Assembly: GCF_002367995.1 (NCBI RefSeq)
Contig: NZ_AP018207.1
Location: 3,905,083 to 3,969,082, forward strand
Direction: 5' to 3'
DNA from: Calothrix brevissima NIES-22
GTDB taxonomy: Bacteria > Cyanobacteriota > Cyanobacteriia > Cyanobacteriales > Nostocaceae
Length of the DNA: 64,000 nucleotides
Shown here one piece after another: positions 27,648 through 36,030 of the stretch (positions are counted from its first letter, which is position 1; the number at the start of each line of letters is the position of its first letter). The position numbers and the translations under genes are program-made. A model generated the notes under the pieces. It did no database searches. It was not told where the DNA came from and saw nothing but the letters and a program-made list of their open reading frames with translations.

Positions 27648-28973
27648 TCATTCTATCTTCTGAGATTGCTTTCCTGTCCACTTCTCCCAACGCCCAATTC
27701 CCCGGCTAATTAACTCCTCATTTTCATCGCCAGTAAAACAGATTCGCCCCATACGTTCGCAAGCAATGAGAACTTCCCCATTCCCCATAAACGGCGCAAT
27801 CACAAAATTATTGGGACTGGTATATAAATTAATTAAGTAATTAACAATTCCTTCTACACCTTCAATATTAATTGCTGTTTGTGGCTGGGATAAAGACTGA
27901 TGTGAAAAAATCCCTACGTAGATATTTCCTAATATTAATTCATACTGAAAAGGCATTTGATTACGCTTGTAAAATTCGTAAATTTGCCCTTGCGATCGCA
28001 ATACTGCCACAACTCGCGCTTCTCCCACCAAGTAATTATGATTCCAATTAGGGGAAACAGTAGCGATCGCTAATGCTGCATCTGAGGGTAATACATTCAG
28101 AAAGTCTTGCTCTGCCGTATCCCCACAATATACTAAATGCCGTCCTAACATCCATTCGTCGCCCACTGTCACCTTGAGGACTGGGTTCAATTCCCTCACT
28201 TTCTCTGGTTGACTCTGGCTTTTCTTTTGCAGTAACTTAGCTTCTTTCTCTGCTAAAGCACTTTTATAGGCTAAAATTTGTAATTCTTTTTGCTTATTCT
28301 GAGCCTCAGCCAGCAATTTAGCTTGATGCTCAACTTCTTTCAGATTTCCTTGTGCTTGAGCTAATTCTCCAGCTTGTTGTGCTGCTTCGGCTACAGCGCG
28401 TTCTTGACTTCCAGCTCTAGCTATTTTTAATAATGCTGTGGGACTTTCTGCGATCGCAGTTCCCTTAATCATTTGTTTGACATCAGGGTGAATTCCCTTG
28501 GCAATCTGCTTTCCATGCTGAAAAGTGCGCTCAGAATAACCTGCTTCCTTAGCTAACTCCACAGTTCGTTTGAGAGGTGGTGAAATCATTTCACCAGCTT
28601 TGAGGGTATGTTGATTATCTCCTACCTTTGCTCGCAGTCCCATGCGTTCTAAAATGCGATCGCGTTCTAACCATAACTCCGAACGTTCTAGCGGTTCTAG
28701 CTCATTGCGGATTAAATTCTCGTCAATTTCCGCCAAACGCGCCTGTTCTGCATATTGGTAAGTCACAATATTACACGCGATCGCATCCAACCCCAACAGC
28801 TTACAAGCCGTCAACCGATGCAATCCCGCAATCAAATTGAGCTTTTGATCCACCGTAATCGGGTTTAACAGACCATTAGCCCTAATTGATTCCTTCAACT
28901 CATCAACCTTCTCACCCTTAATCGGACGGCGGTTACGACCAACGAGAATTTGATTTATGGGCACAATAGGCAT
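27648..28973 (-). CDS. ParB-domain protein fused to a degenerate DNA methyltransferase
   Basis: 441 aa. Residues 1-100 are a ParB/Srx-type domain (VPINQILVGRNRRP, IRANGLLNPITVD, IAGLHRLTACKLLG). Next come a helix-turn-helix-like region (about 130-190) and an Ala/Gln/Lys-rich coiled coil (about 195-265). Residues about 270-440 keep the frame of the N6-adenine/N4-cytosine methyltransferase often fused to ParB in phages (VGDEWMLGRHLVYCGD at its start, FVIAPFMGNGEVLIACERMG near its end, RWEKWTGKQ at the close). The catalytic DPPY motif, however, is replaced by VSPNW, and the SAM-binding FGGSG-type loop reads FMGNGE. So methylation is unlikely and the domain may only bind DNA or SAM. It is monocistronic, possibly phage-derived. 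Confidence 0.8.
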   Translation of the reverse strand: MPIVPINQILVGRNRRPIKGEKVDELKESIRANGLLNPITVDQKLNLIAGLHRLTACKLLGLDAIACNIVTYQYAEQARLAEIDENLIRNELEPLERSELWLERDRILERMGLRAKVGDNQHTLKAGEMISPPLKRTVELAKEAGYSERTFQHGKQIAKGIHPDVKQMIKGTAIAESPTALLKIARAGSQERAVAEAAQQAGELAQAQGNLKEVEHQAKLLAEAQNKQKELQILAYKSALAEKEAKLLQKKSQSQPEKVRELNPVLKVTVGDEWMLGRHLVYCGDTAEQDFLNVLPSDAALAIATVSPNWNHNYLVGEARVVAVLRSQGQIYEFYKRNQMPFQYELILGNIYVGIFSHQSLSQPQTAINIEGVEGIVNYLINLYTSPNNFVIAPFMGNGEVLIACERMGRICFTGDENEELISRGIGRWEKWTGKQSQKIE

Positions 28974-29290
28974 AATTACTGTAGTTCAGTGCAGCCAGTT
29001 AAAACACCAACCATAGCATTAACATATCAACAGTCAAGGGGTATTTAGTCATTGGTCATTTGTCATTGGTCATTTGTCATTGGTCATTTGTCATTTGTTA
29101 GAGACGCGATTAATCGCGTCTTTACAATTGTCCTCCTTGTCCTCCTTGTCCTCCTTGTCCTCCTTGTCCTCCTTGTCCTCCTTGTCCTCCTTGTCCTCCT
29201 TGTCCTCCTTGTCCTCCTTGTCCTCCTTGTCCTCCTTGTCCTCCTTGTCCTCCTTATCCTCCTTGTCCCCCTTGTCTCCTACGCCCCATG
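28974..29290. repeat. Composite: heptamer tandem, GACGCGATTAATCGCGTC palindrome and nine-base tandem
   Basis: CATTGGTCATTTGT heptamer array (about 29050-29098), then AGACGCGATTAATCGCGTCT palindrome (about 29101-29121), TTACAATTG, then about 15 copies of the 9-mer TCCTCCTTG (29131 to about 29268) decaying into CCCCCTTGTCTCC. The same order of parts recurs at 44165 and 62518. Open frames across it (LLVLLVLL and SSLSSLSS repeats) are artefacts of the tandem. Confidence 0.85.
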
Positions 29291-30037
29291 CCCATTTTCT
29301 AATAATGTTTTATGGTACACAAATGACTTCATGATTATCCGTTGATAATAGTAGAGTCGGTTGATTGATGATCATCTTTGAGAATTAACTGAGGAGAATT
29401 ACTTAGTATATATTCGCTATTTTCTCAGCATTTTCTTGCAGAAATTGTGGGCATTGAAACATTAATTATAACGGCGAAAACTGGTTGACAAGCTAAAGCG
29501 TTTTTGCAATACTTTAACAAAGCTTTATCCTAGTTTTCTAAGTTATTTAGATAGTCGCTGCATGATTGGGGAGATTTTTGTATTAATAATGCTACTAAAT
29601 TCTTAGAGTATTTACTGTACTAAATGCAAACAATAAAACTAAGGATAATTATTGGTAGCGCTAGGTTAATTTAACCCTAGAAAAAAGTAATTTTTCTGTT
29701 CTTGCAAAGTGTAATCAATCGCATACAGCTAATCAGACTTATCCTATTCATTTCCGTCTGAAGATTGAGGAGTAAAATCACCTCATACGGGTGACTTATT
29801 TACTGGGTATTATTGCACAATTCATTCTTGCCATTGATTTAACAAAAAAACTTGGCTAAGTCTCCTCTCAATAATTCATAGGATTTCTACTTGATTTCTT
29901 AACTACAAATAGCGTGTCAGTAATCTAATTTCAGTCATTCTGTCAATCTTTGGTAATTCTCATAACAAATTACCAATGACAAATGACAAATGACAAATTT
30001 TTAACTTATCCCTACTCAGCACAATCGGAATAAAAAT
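29291..30037. other. Upstream region of hgdB
   Basis: About 750 AT-rich bases with no gene. A CAAATGA heptamer array lies at about 29975-29998, just ahead of hgdB. The region should hold the promoter of the hgdBC-hgdA-hglT group. A GTATTTACTGTAC motif at 29608-29620 resembles an NtcA box but has N7 rather than N8 spacing. Confidence 0.5.
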
Positions 30038-31243
30038 ATGGCAGTAAACAAGGAAAGCCCATTATTCAAACAGCCCGTACAAAAGTGGCAAATAGTTTTA
30101 GGAGTTTCTGTAGTCGTTGCTGCTGGGCTGGCGTCTTTTTTCGCTTTATCAAGATTATTCTATCGCTCTAATTTTTACACTCGCCCACCAGAAGCGCCAC
30201 AAAAGGTTGCGCCTGCAAAAGTTGCTATCACTGCTTTGGGACGTTTACAACCAGAAGGCGAAATTACTTATTTATCTGCACCTAATTCTATTAATGGTGT
30301 GCGCGTTGAAAAACTGTTAATTAAAGAAGGTGAAAAGGTACAAGCCGGACAAATTTTAGCTTACCTAGAAGATTACAACCGGGCTACGGCTGCTTTGCAA
30401 CAAGCTTTAGATAAATTGCAAGTTGCTAAAGCCCAATTAGCCCAGGTAAAAGCTGGTGCGAAAACCGGAGATATTGACGCGCAAAAAGCAGGGATTGTGC
30501 GATTAGAATCTCAGTTAAAAGGCGATGTAGCAGCGCAAGAAGCGACAATTGCCAGAATTAAGGCGCAAGTAGAAAATGCCAAAACTGAGAACGATCGCTA
30601 TCAGAAATTGTATCAGCAAGGTGCGATCGCGGCTTCTGTAGCCGATAGCAAAGCCCTGCAACTCAAAACCACACAACAGCAACTCGAAGAAGCCGAAGCC
30701 GCCTTAAAACGGACTCGAGATACAGCCCAAAGCCAAATTCAGCAAGCAAAATCTCAACTCAACAGCGTAAAAGAAGTACGTTCTGTAGATGTGGAATTAG
30801 CGCAAACAGAAGTCAGAAGCGCACAAACTGCTGTTAAACAAGCAAAAGCCGACCAAGATTTAACTTACATTAAATCGCCCATTGACGGCACAGTTTTAAA
30901 AATTCACGCCAGAACAGGCGAAGTAATTGCAACTTCCGGCTTTGCGGAGATAGGTAATATTTCGCAGATGTATGTAGTTGCAGAAGTTTACCAAACCGAT
31001 ATTCAAAAAGTGCGTAAAGGTCAAAAAGTGACCATTACCAGCCCTGCAATTGTGGGTAAATTAAAGGGAACCGTAGACGATGTAGGTTGGCAAGTTGATA
31101 AGCAAAGCATCTTCAGCCTCAACCCCAGTGCAGATACGGATCGCAAAATTGTCGAAGTTAAAATCTGCATAGATGATCCCGCAGATAGTGCCAAAGTATC
31201 AAGACTCACTAACCTGCAAGTTGATGTGGCGATTCATATTTAA
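30038..31243 (+). CDS. hgdB: HgdB: DevB-like membrane fusion protein
   Basis: 401 aa. One N-terminal membrane helix (about residues 18-40, IVLGVSVVVAAGLASFFALS) anchors it in the cytoplasmic membrane. A lipoyl-like half (RLQPEGEITYLSAPNSINGV, VEKLLIKEGEKVQAGQILAY) is followed by a long alpha-hairpin coiled coil (about 110-275). The second lipoyl half (DLTYIKSPIDGTVLKIHART) and a beta-barrel close the protein. This is the adaptor of DevBCA-type exporters. With HgdC next and HgdA after, and no ATPase gene in between, it matches Anabaena HgdB, needed for correct glycolipid layer composition. A MITE separates it from hgdC. Confidence 0.88.
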   Translation: MAVNKESPLFKQPVQKWQIVLGVSVVVAAGLASFFALSRLFYRSNFYTRPPEAPQKVAPAKVAITALGRLQPEGEITYLSAPNSINGVRVEKLLIKEGEKVQAGQILAYLEDYNRATAALQQALDKLQVAKAQLAQVKAGAKTGDIDAQKAGIVRLESQLKGDVAAQEATIARIKAQVENAKTENDRYQKLYQQGAIAASVADSKALQLKTTQQQLEEAEAALKRTRDTAQSQIQQAKSQLNSVKEVRSVDVELAQTEVRSAQTAVKQAKADQDLTYIKSPIDGTVLKIHARTGEVIATSGFAEIGNISQMYVVAEVYQTDIQKVRKGQKVTITSPAIVGKLKGTVDDVGWQVDKQSIFSLNPSADTDRKIVEVKICIDDPADSAKVSRLTNLQVDVAIHI

Positions 31244-31279
31244 TGGGCATGGGGCATTGGGCATAGGGCAAATTACAAC

Positions 31280-31474
31280 CATTGGTGTCAACTTAACGCA
31301 AAACCCGCTTTGTAGCAAGGTTTTTCCCCTCACCCCCAACCCCTCTCCCACCGGGAGAGGGGAGCAAGAGATTTAATTCCCCTTCTCCTGGGGGAGAAGG
31401 GGTGAGGGGATGAGGGCGAAAGTTTTTGTACAACGCCCGCGCTATATAGCTTTTAGCTTAAGTTGACACCAATG
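31280..31474. mobile_element. MITE-1 copy D between hgdB and hgdC, with perfect 9-bp target duplication
   Basis: Ends CATTGGTGTCAACTT and AAGTTGACACCAATG are perfect 15-bp inverted repeats. Flanks AATTACAAC (31271-31279 and 31475-31483) are a perfect direct repeat. This is the cleanest copy and defines the element boundaries. It interrupts the hgdB-hgdC operon, so readthrough of its two hairpins would be needed for co-transcription. Confidence 0.92.
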
Positions 31475-31503
31475 AATTACAACTGACAACTGACAACTAA
31501 CTA

Positions 31504-32682
31504 ATGAATTTTAAAATTCCTTTAGCATGGCTACAGCTAGTTCAGCAAAAAATACGTTTTCTGGTAGCTGTAGCGGGGATTGCTTTTATTGTGCTGCTGA
31601 TGTTTATTCAGCTAGGCTTTCAAGATGCACTTTATTCTAGTGCGACGGCAGTACATCAAAGTTTGCGTGGAGATTTGTTTTTAGTTAGTTCTCAATACAA
31701 ATCTATCACATCAAATCAAAGCTTTTCGCGGACTCGTTTATACCAAGCTTTGGGCTTTGATGGTGTTGAATCTGTTAGCCCGATTTATTTGCAATTTGCT
31801 AAGTTAAAAAACCCAGTCAATAATGAAAAGTATTCGATTTATGTGATTGGGTTTGATCCGGGTAGGTCTGTTTTAAATATTCCCGAAGTTGAGGAAAATT
31901 TAGATAAACTAAAAATCCCGGATATGATGCTATTTGACCGAGATTCGCGTCCAGAGTTCGGGCCGATTGCTGAAAGATACGACCAAGGACAAACAGAACA
32001 AACAGTTGAAATATTCCCCTTTAATTCCCTAGTTGGTTATCGTGTTAGAGTTGCGGGATTATTTAGCTTAGGGCCTTCTTTTGGTGTTGATGGTAATTTA
32101 CTTGTCAGCGATTCAACTTTTCTGCGCATCAATCCCAACACTCGCCCTGCAGAAATGATTGATATTGGTGTCATTAGCTTAAAGCCAGGTACTGACCCCG
32201 ATAAAGTGCTGAAAAATTTAGAAGAATCATTGCCTAATGATGTTCAAGTTTTTACATATCAGGGTTTTATTGATTTTGAAAAACAATATTGGGCTGTGAG
32301 AACACCAATCGGGTTTATTCTCAACTTAATGTTGACAATGGCTTCGGTAGTTGGGGTAGTAATTGTTTACCAAATTCTCTACAGCAACATTGCTACTCAA
32401 TTTGTCGCTTACGCCACATTAAAAGCGATGGGTTATCCCAACAGCTATTTATTAAATGTGGTCTTTCAACAGGCTTTTATTTTGGCGATTTTTAGCTTTA
32501 TTCCCGGATTTATTTTATCCGTGTTTATCTATGATTTTGCCATGAAAGCCACAAAGCTGCCGATTATGATGAGCTTTAATAATATAGTGCTGGTGCTAAT
32601 TTCGGCAGTTTTAATGTGTATGACTTCTGGGTCTTTGGCTATTAATAAACTGCGTTCGGCTGACCCGGCTGATATTTTTTAA
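31504..32682 (+). CDS. hgdC: HgdC: DevC-like ABC exporter permease
   Basis: 392 aa with FtsX/MacB-like topology. An N-terminal membrane helix (about 20-40, AVAGIAFIVLLMFIQLGFQD) is followed by a large periplasmic domain (about 45-260). Three C-terminal helices follow (around 268-292, 310-345 and 358-380: FILNLMLTMASVVGVVIVYQ, FILAIFSFIPGFILSVFIYD, IVLVLISAVLMCMTSGS). DevC-type permeases export heterocyst glycolipids with DevB and the ATPase DevA. No ATPase gene is present here, as in the Anabaena hgdBC locus, so an ATPase encoded elsewhere must serve it. Confidence 0.88.
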   Translation: MNFKIPLAWLQLVQQKIRFLVAVAGIAFIVLLMFIQLGFQDALYSSATAVHQSLRGDLFLVSSQYKSITSNQSFSRTRLYQALGFDGVESVSPIYLQFAKLKNPVNNEKYSIYVIGFDPGRSVLNIPEVEENLDKLKIPDMMLFDRDSRPEFGPIAERYDQGQTEQTVEIFPFNSLVGYRVRVAGLFSLGPSFGVDGNLLVSDSTFLRINPNTRPAEMIDIGVISLKPGTDPDKVLKNLEESLPNDVQVFTYQGFIDFEKQYWAVRTPIGFILNLMLTMASVVGVVIVYQILYSNIATQFVAYATLKAMGYPNSYLLNVVFQQAFILAIFSFIPGFILSVFIYDFAMKATKLPIMMSFNNIVLVLISAVLMCMTSGSLAINKLRSADPADIF

Positions 32683-32692
32683 ATCATGAATA

Positions 32693-32895
32693 AGGCAGAT
32701 GGCAGGAGGTGAAGCAGTCGCAGTCTTGGCGCTTTGCGTCGATTGCGAACTGCTGAACCCGAAGGGCAGAAGGTAATAATTCCGCTACAAGCCTATTAAT
32801 TTGAAGGAAGAGTTAAGGGATTTAAACACATCTGAAGCATTAAAACTTAACTCTTCCCCTTCTGCCCTCTGCCCTCTGCCTTCTGCCTTCTTCTA
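32693..32895. repeat. Facing heptamer arrays and inserted SDR between hgdC and hgdA
   Basis: A left array GGCAGATGGCAGGA...GGGCAGAAGG is split by a palindromic insertion of about 55 bases (GTGAAGCAGTCGC...GCGAACTGCTGAACC, about 32708-32763). A right array CCTTCTGCCCTCTGCC follows at 32857-32890. The insertion is related to the one at 26256-26310. No gene. Confidence 0.7.
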
Positions 32896-32921
32896 CACAA
32901 CTCACCAATCATCTCTGCTTT

Positions 32922-33926
32922 ATGAACTTGGAAAACAAAACGCTTCTGATTACTGGAATTGATGAATTTATCGGCTGGCGCGCGGCTGAATTAGCTATTG
33001 CTAAGGGAATGAAGGTTAAAGGTTTGCAAAGTTCTGCTGTTAAAGATAAGCAAGCACAAAATTTAGGCGTTGAGGTAATTGTTGGTAATCTGAACGATGC
33101 TAAAACTGTGCAAAAGGCTTGTCAAGGTGTAGACATCGTTTTACATACAGCCCAAATTGCTCAAGAATCTGGTGCAATTAAGGAATTTCGCGAGATTAAT
33201 GTTGATGGAACGATTAATTTAGCGAAAGCAGCTAAAAGTGCTGGTGTCAAAAGTTTTGTGCATCTTTCGAGTATTTTGGTTTATGGGTTTAATTATAGCG
33301 ATCGCGTCAGCGAATCTGAACCTCTAGCTGACGAAACCAACCCTTACTGCAAAACCAAAATCGAAGCTGAACAAGCATTACTACCATTAAATAATCCCGC
33401 AGATTTTGGTGTAATTATTATTCGCGCTGGTGATGTTTACGGGCCGGGATGTATTCCTTGGGTAGTGCGTCCAGTTCATTTTATGCGCCAGAAGTTATTT
33501 GCTTATGCTAGCGATGAACATGGAATTATCAATCATGTATATGTTGATAATTTGATTGATGCTATCTTTTTAGCTGTAGAAAAGGAAAGTTACGGGGAAA
33601 TATTTAATATTACCGATGGCGCACAAACTTCTTGGAAAGAGTATTTTACTCGGTTAGCGGAAATTTCCGGTTCTCCTGCGCCGATGTCTTTAGGTAAAGA
33701 GGAAATTAAACTATTTTTGAAATTGCGCGTTCAAGGACAAAAGTTATTTCGCAAAAAAGCTGATATTCTGCCAGAGTCGATAGATTTTATGACTCGTCCC
33801 TATGCTTGTTCGATTGCTAAAGCTCAAGATTTATTGAGTTACAGTCCTAAAATTGGGCTAGAAGCAGGTTTAGGAATTACTAAAGAATGGCTGGAGAAAA
33901 CAGACATTCAGAATTTGATGAAGTAG
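32922..33926 (+). CDS. hgdA: HgdA: NAD-dependent epimerase/dehydratase
   Basis: 334 aa, extended SDR. Rossmann start LLITGIDEFIGWRAAELA (GxxxFIG variant of the nucleotide loop), VDIVLHTAQIAQ, catalytic HLSSILVYG and Tyr-x3-Lys in YCKTKIEAE, and substrate-side IIRAGDVYGPG. In Anabaena HgdA is a UDP-galactose 4-epimerase needed for normal heterocyst glycolipid composition. The position after hgdB-hgdC and before DUF2141, GT and hglT genes fits that locus. Epimerase activity is taken from the homologue, not visible in the sequence. Confidence 0.87.
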   Translation: MNLENKTLLITGIDEFIGWRAAELAIAKGMKVKGLQSSAVKDKQAQNLGVEVIVGNLNDAKTVQKACQGVDIVLHTAQIAQESGAIKEFREINVDGTINLAKAAKSAGVKSFVHLSSILVYGFNYSDRVSESEPLADETNPYCKTKIEAEQALLPLNNPADFGVIIIRAGDVYGPGCIPWVVRPVHFMRQKLFAYASDEHGIINHVYVDNLIDAIFLAVEKESYGEIFNITDGAQTSWKEYFTRLAEISGSPAPMSLGKEEIKLFLKLRVQGQKLFRKKADILPESIDFMTRPYACSIAKAQDLLSYSPKIGLEAGLGITKEWLEKTDIQNLMK

Positions 33927-34138
33927 CAATCATAATATGGTGGGCAATGCTCACCATACTCTTTCTCTCTGCGTCCTCTGCGTCTCTGCGGTTGAAAAAT
34001 AATTTTTTAACCACAGAGGCACAGAGAACACAGAGGTAAGAAAGGAAAACTGAATTATATATTAATACCACATAAAAATAAAGCTTTACTAAGCTAAAAG
34101 TTTTCATACTCGATTATGAATTAGGAGACTAGCAAACT

Positions 34139-34612
34139 ATGTTAAAGATGTCTCAAATCTCAGCTTTAATTGTTGCTACTTTAGCCAGTATCGCCACAAT
34201 TCCCACTGTTAAAGCTGCACCAGCAGAAACCCTCACTGTCGTAGTCAATAATATCCGCAGCCAAAAGGGTGAAATTTGTATCGGCGTTTACTCTCAAGAC
34301 AAAGCCAAAGCATTTCCTTTAAGCACTACAGATGTGTTAAAAAGTACTTGCCAGAAAATCACAGGTAGCACTTTAAAACACCAATTTACAGGCTTGAAAC
34401 CTGGGAATTATGCTGTTGCTATTGTGGACGATCAAAATGGCGATCGCAAACTCAATCGCGACTTTTTCGGCATACCTACAGAAGGTTTTGGTATCTCTAA
34501 AAATCCTACTGTATCTGTGCAAACTGGTACACCTAAATTCCGCGATGCTAGTTTTGCATTGAATAAAAACACCACAATTAACATCACTGTGAAATATTCC
34601 CTCGATCCATAA
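34139..34612 (+). CDS. Exported DUF2141 protein of the hgd-hglT group
   Basis: 157 aa with a signal peptide (ISALIVATLASIATIPTVKA, cleavage probably after AxA near residue 27). The mature part carries the DUF2141 pattern: LTVVVNNIRSQKGEICIGVY, FTGLKPGNYAVAIVDDQNGD (with DxNxD) and FGIPTEGFGISKNP. It is predicted to act in the periplasm or outer envelope, role unknown. It is conserved in this position between hgdA and the GT2 genes in Anabaena, so a link to the glycolipid layer is plausible. RBS AGGAG lies about 12 bases upstream of ATG 34139. Confidence 0.82.
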   Translation: MLKMSQISALIVATLASIATIPTVKAAPAETLTVVVNNIRSQKGEICIGVYSQDKAKAFPLSTTDVLKSTCQKITGSTLKHQFTGLKPGNYAVAIVDDQNGDRKLNRDFFGIPTEGFGISKNPTVSVQTGTPKFRDASFALNKNTTINITVKYSLDP

Positions 34613-34683
34613 TATCCAGTCAAGGGCGGGGAAACCCTGCCCCTACTGGGAACACCCCAGCCATACGGGAGGCTCTAAAATTA

Positions 34684-35913
34684 ATGCCAGATTTGGATAA
34701 GTTTCTGTGTAACTCGTTGCTAGGTTGGCTAGTTATTCAAGTAATTCTCACACTAGTATATTTACTGTCTTTATACTCCAATCAGAAAAAGTTGTTACCA
34801 GATGACCAGTTACCCAAAACTGCAATAATTCTCTGTTTGCGTGGAGCCGACCGCTATCTGCAGCAATGTTTACGGGCATTGTTGCAACAAAATTATCCCC
34901 AATATGAACTAAAGATTGTTGTCGATCATCAAGATGACCCTGCATGGAATGTTGCTGTTGATACAGTGCAAGCGCTAGGAGTAACTAACGTTGAAATTAG
35001 TCCTTTGCGCAATGTCCGCAATAATTGTAGTCTCAAGTGCAGTTCTTTAGTTCAAGCTGTCTCAGAATTGGATGATTCCTACAAAGTTGTCGCTTTGGTA
35101 GATAGTCACAGTGTAGTTCATCCTAACTGGCTGCGGGAATTAGTTAATCCCCTAGCCCATCCTAAAGTCGGCGCAACTAGTGGTAACTGTTGGTACTTAC
35201 CCAGAGGTAAATATTGGTGGTCTTTAGTACCTTATATATCTAATGTATCTCTAGTTATTCAAAAGTACCTATTTGGGATGCCTTGGGGCGGAAGTTTAGC
35301 GATAAAAACCGAAGTAATTCAGCAAACAGGACTATTAAATAAGTGGAGTCTCGCCTTGTGCGAAGACATTTTGATTGGTAGCGTCTTACGCAAACATAAG
35401 CTGCGGGTAAAGTTTGTCCCTAGCTTATTCATGGTAAATCGGGAAGAAAACGATTTACCGAGTTTAAGAAACCAAATTCAGCGTCAATTAATTTCCTCTC
35501 GACTGTATCACCCCCAACCCTCAGCGATTATTGGCGATACCATTTCCAGCATTATCATACCTACTTTAGTGTTGATGTCTTTAATCTGGACATCATTCAC
35601 TGGGCAATGGGAAAATTTTAAATTTTTGTTGGGGTGTTATGTCAGCTATACCGTAGGACTACTGTGGCTGATGTTAATTTTAGAGCATGGCGTACAGCAA
35701 ATGACGCGCGATCGCTTGCAACCCATCGTCCCCATTACCTTTCCCACAATCTTTAAACTGTTAATCGGTATCCCCCTAACTCAATGGATCTACGGGTTAG
35801 GGCTATTATCTACCTTAGGCATGACCACAATCACCTGGCGCGGTATCAATTATCGCATCTTCAGCGCCTGGAATGTGCGGCTAGAGGAGTATAAGCCCTT
35901 TCGCCGGAGTTGA
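34684..35913 (+). CDS. GT2-family glycosyltransferase, first of a tandem pair, DXD altered
   Basis: 409 aa. An N-terminal membrane helix (about 10-30), a GT-A catalytic domain (35-265) and three C-terminal helices (about 285-385). It is closely similar to the next gene over its whole length. The sugar-nucleotide metal site that reads LVDADTVVH in the neighbour reads LVDSHSVVH here, so the second Asp of DXD is replaced by His. The later CEDILIG acceptor-site ED and the QRQLISSRLYHP helix are kept. Activity may be reduced or changed. It probably modifies a lipid, given its place in the heterocyst glycolipid group. Confidence 0.85.
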   Translation: MPDLDKFLCNSLLGWLVIQVILTLVYLLSLYSNQKKLLPDDQLPKTAIILCLRGADRYLQQCLRALLQQNYPQYELKIVVDHQDDPAWNVAVDTVQALGVTNVEISPLRNVRNNCSLKCSSLVQAVSELDDSYKVVALVDSHSVVHPNWLRELVNPLAHPKVGATSGNCWYLPRGKYWWSLVPYISNVSLVIQKYLFGMPWGGSLAIKTEVIQQTGLLNKWSLALCEDILIGSVLRKHKLRVKFVPSLFMVNREENDLPSLRNQIQRQLISSRLYHPQPSAIIGDTISSIIIPTLVLMSLIWTSFTGQWENFKFLLGCYVSYTVGLLWLMLILEHGVQQMTRDRLQPIVPITFPTIFKLLIGIPLTQWIYGLGLLSTLGMTTITWRGINYRIFSAWNVRLEEYKPFRRS

Positions 35914-35922
35914 GGAAGCAAA

Positions 35923-36012
35923 TTGTAGAGACGCGATTCATCGCGTCTACCCAATACCCAATGCCCAATGCCCAATGCCCAATGCCCAATGCCCAATGCC
36001 CAATACCCAATG
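35923..36012. repeat. AGACGCGATTCATCGCGTCT palindrome and CCCAATG heptamer array
   Basis: The palindrome (about 35928-35948) directly follows the first GT2 gene and could act as a weak terminator, though without a T run. It is followed by about eight CCCAATG/CAATGCC heptamers (35950-36010) that end just before the second GT2 gene. Confidence 0.8.
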
Positions 36013-36030
36013 ACTAAAAGGTGACCCAGC

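Noticed and set aside
29052-29345. LLVLLVLL/SSLSSLSS frames
   Set aside because: Pure translation of the TCCTCCTTG tandem, with no non-repeat content.
29608-29620. NtcA box GTA-N-TAC upstream of hgdB
   Set aside because: Spacing is N7, while the NtcA consensus is GTA-N8-TAC, and no fitting -10 box could be placed with confidence.
35923-35950. AGACGCGATTCATCGCGTCT as a true terminator of the first GT2 gene
   Set aside because: The palindrome is a dispersed repeat found at four places with different gene contexts, and it has no T run.
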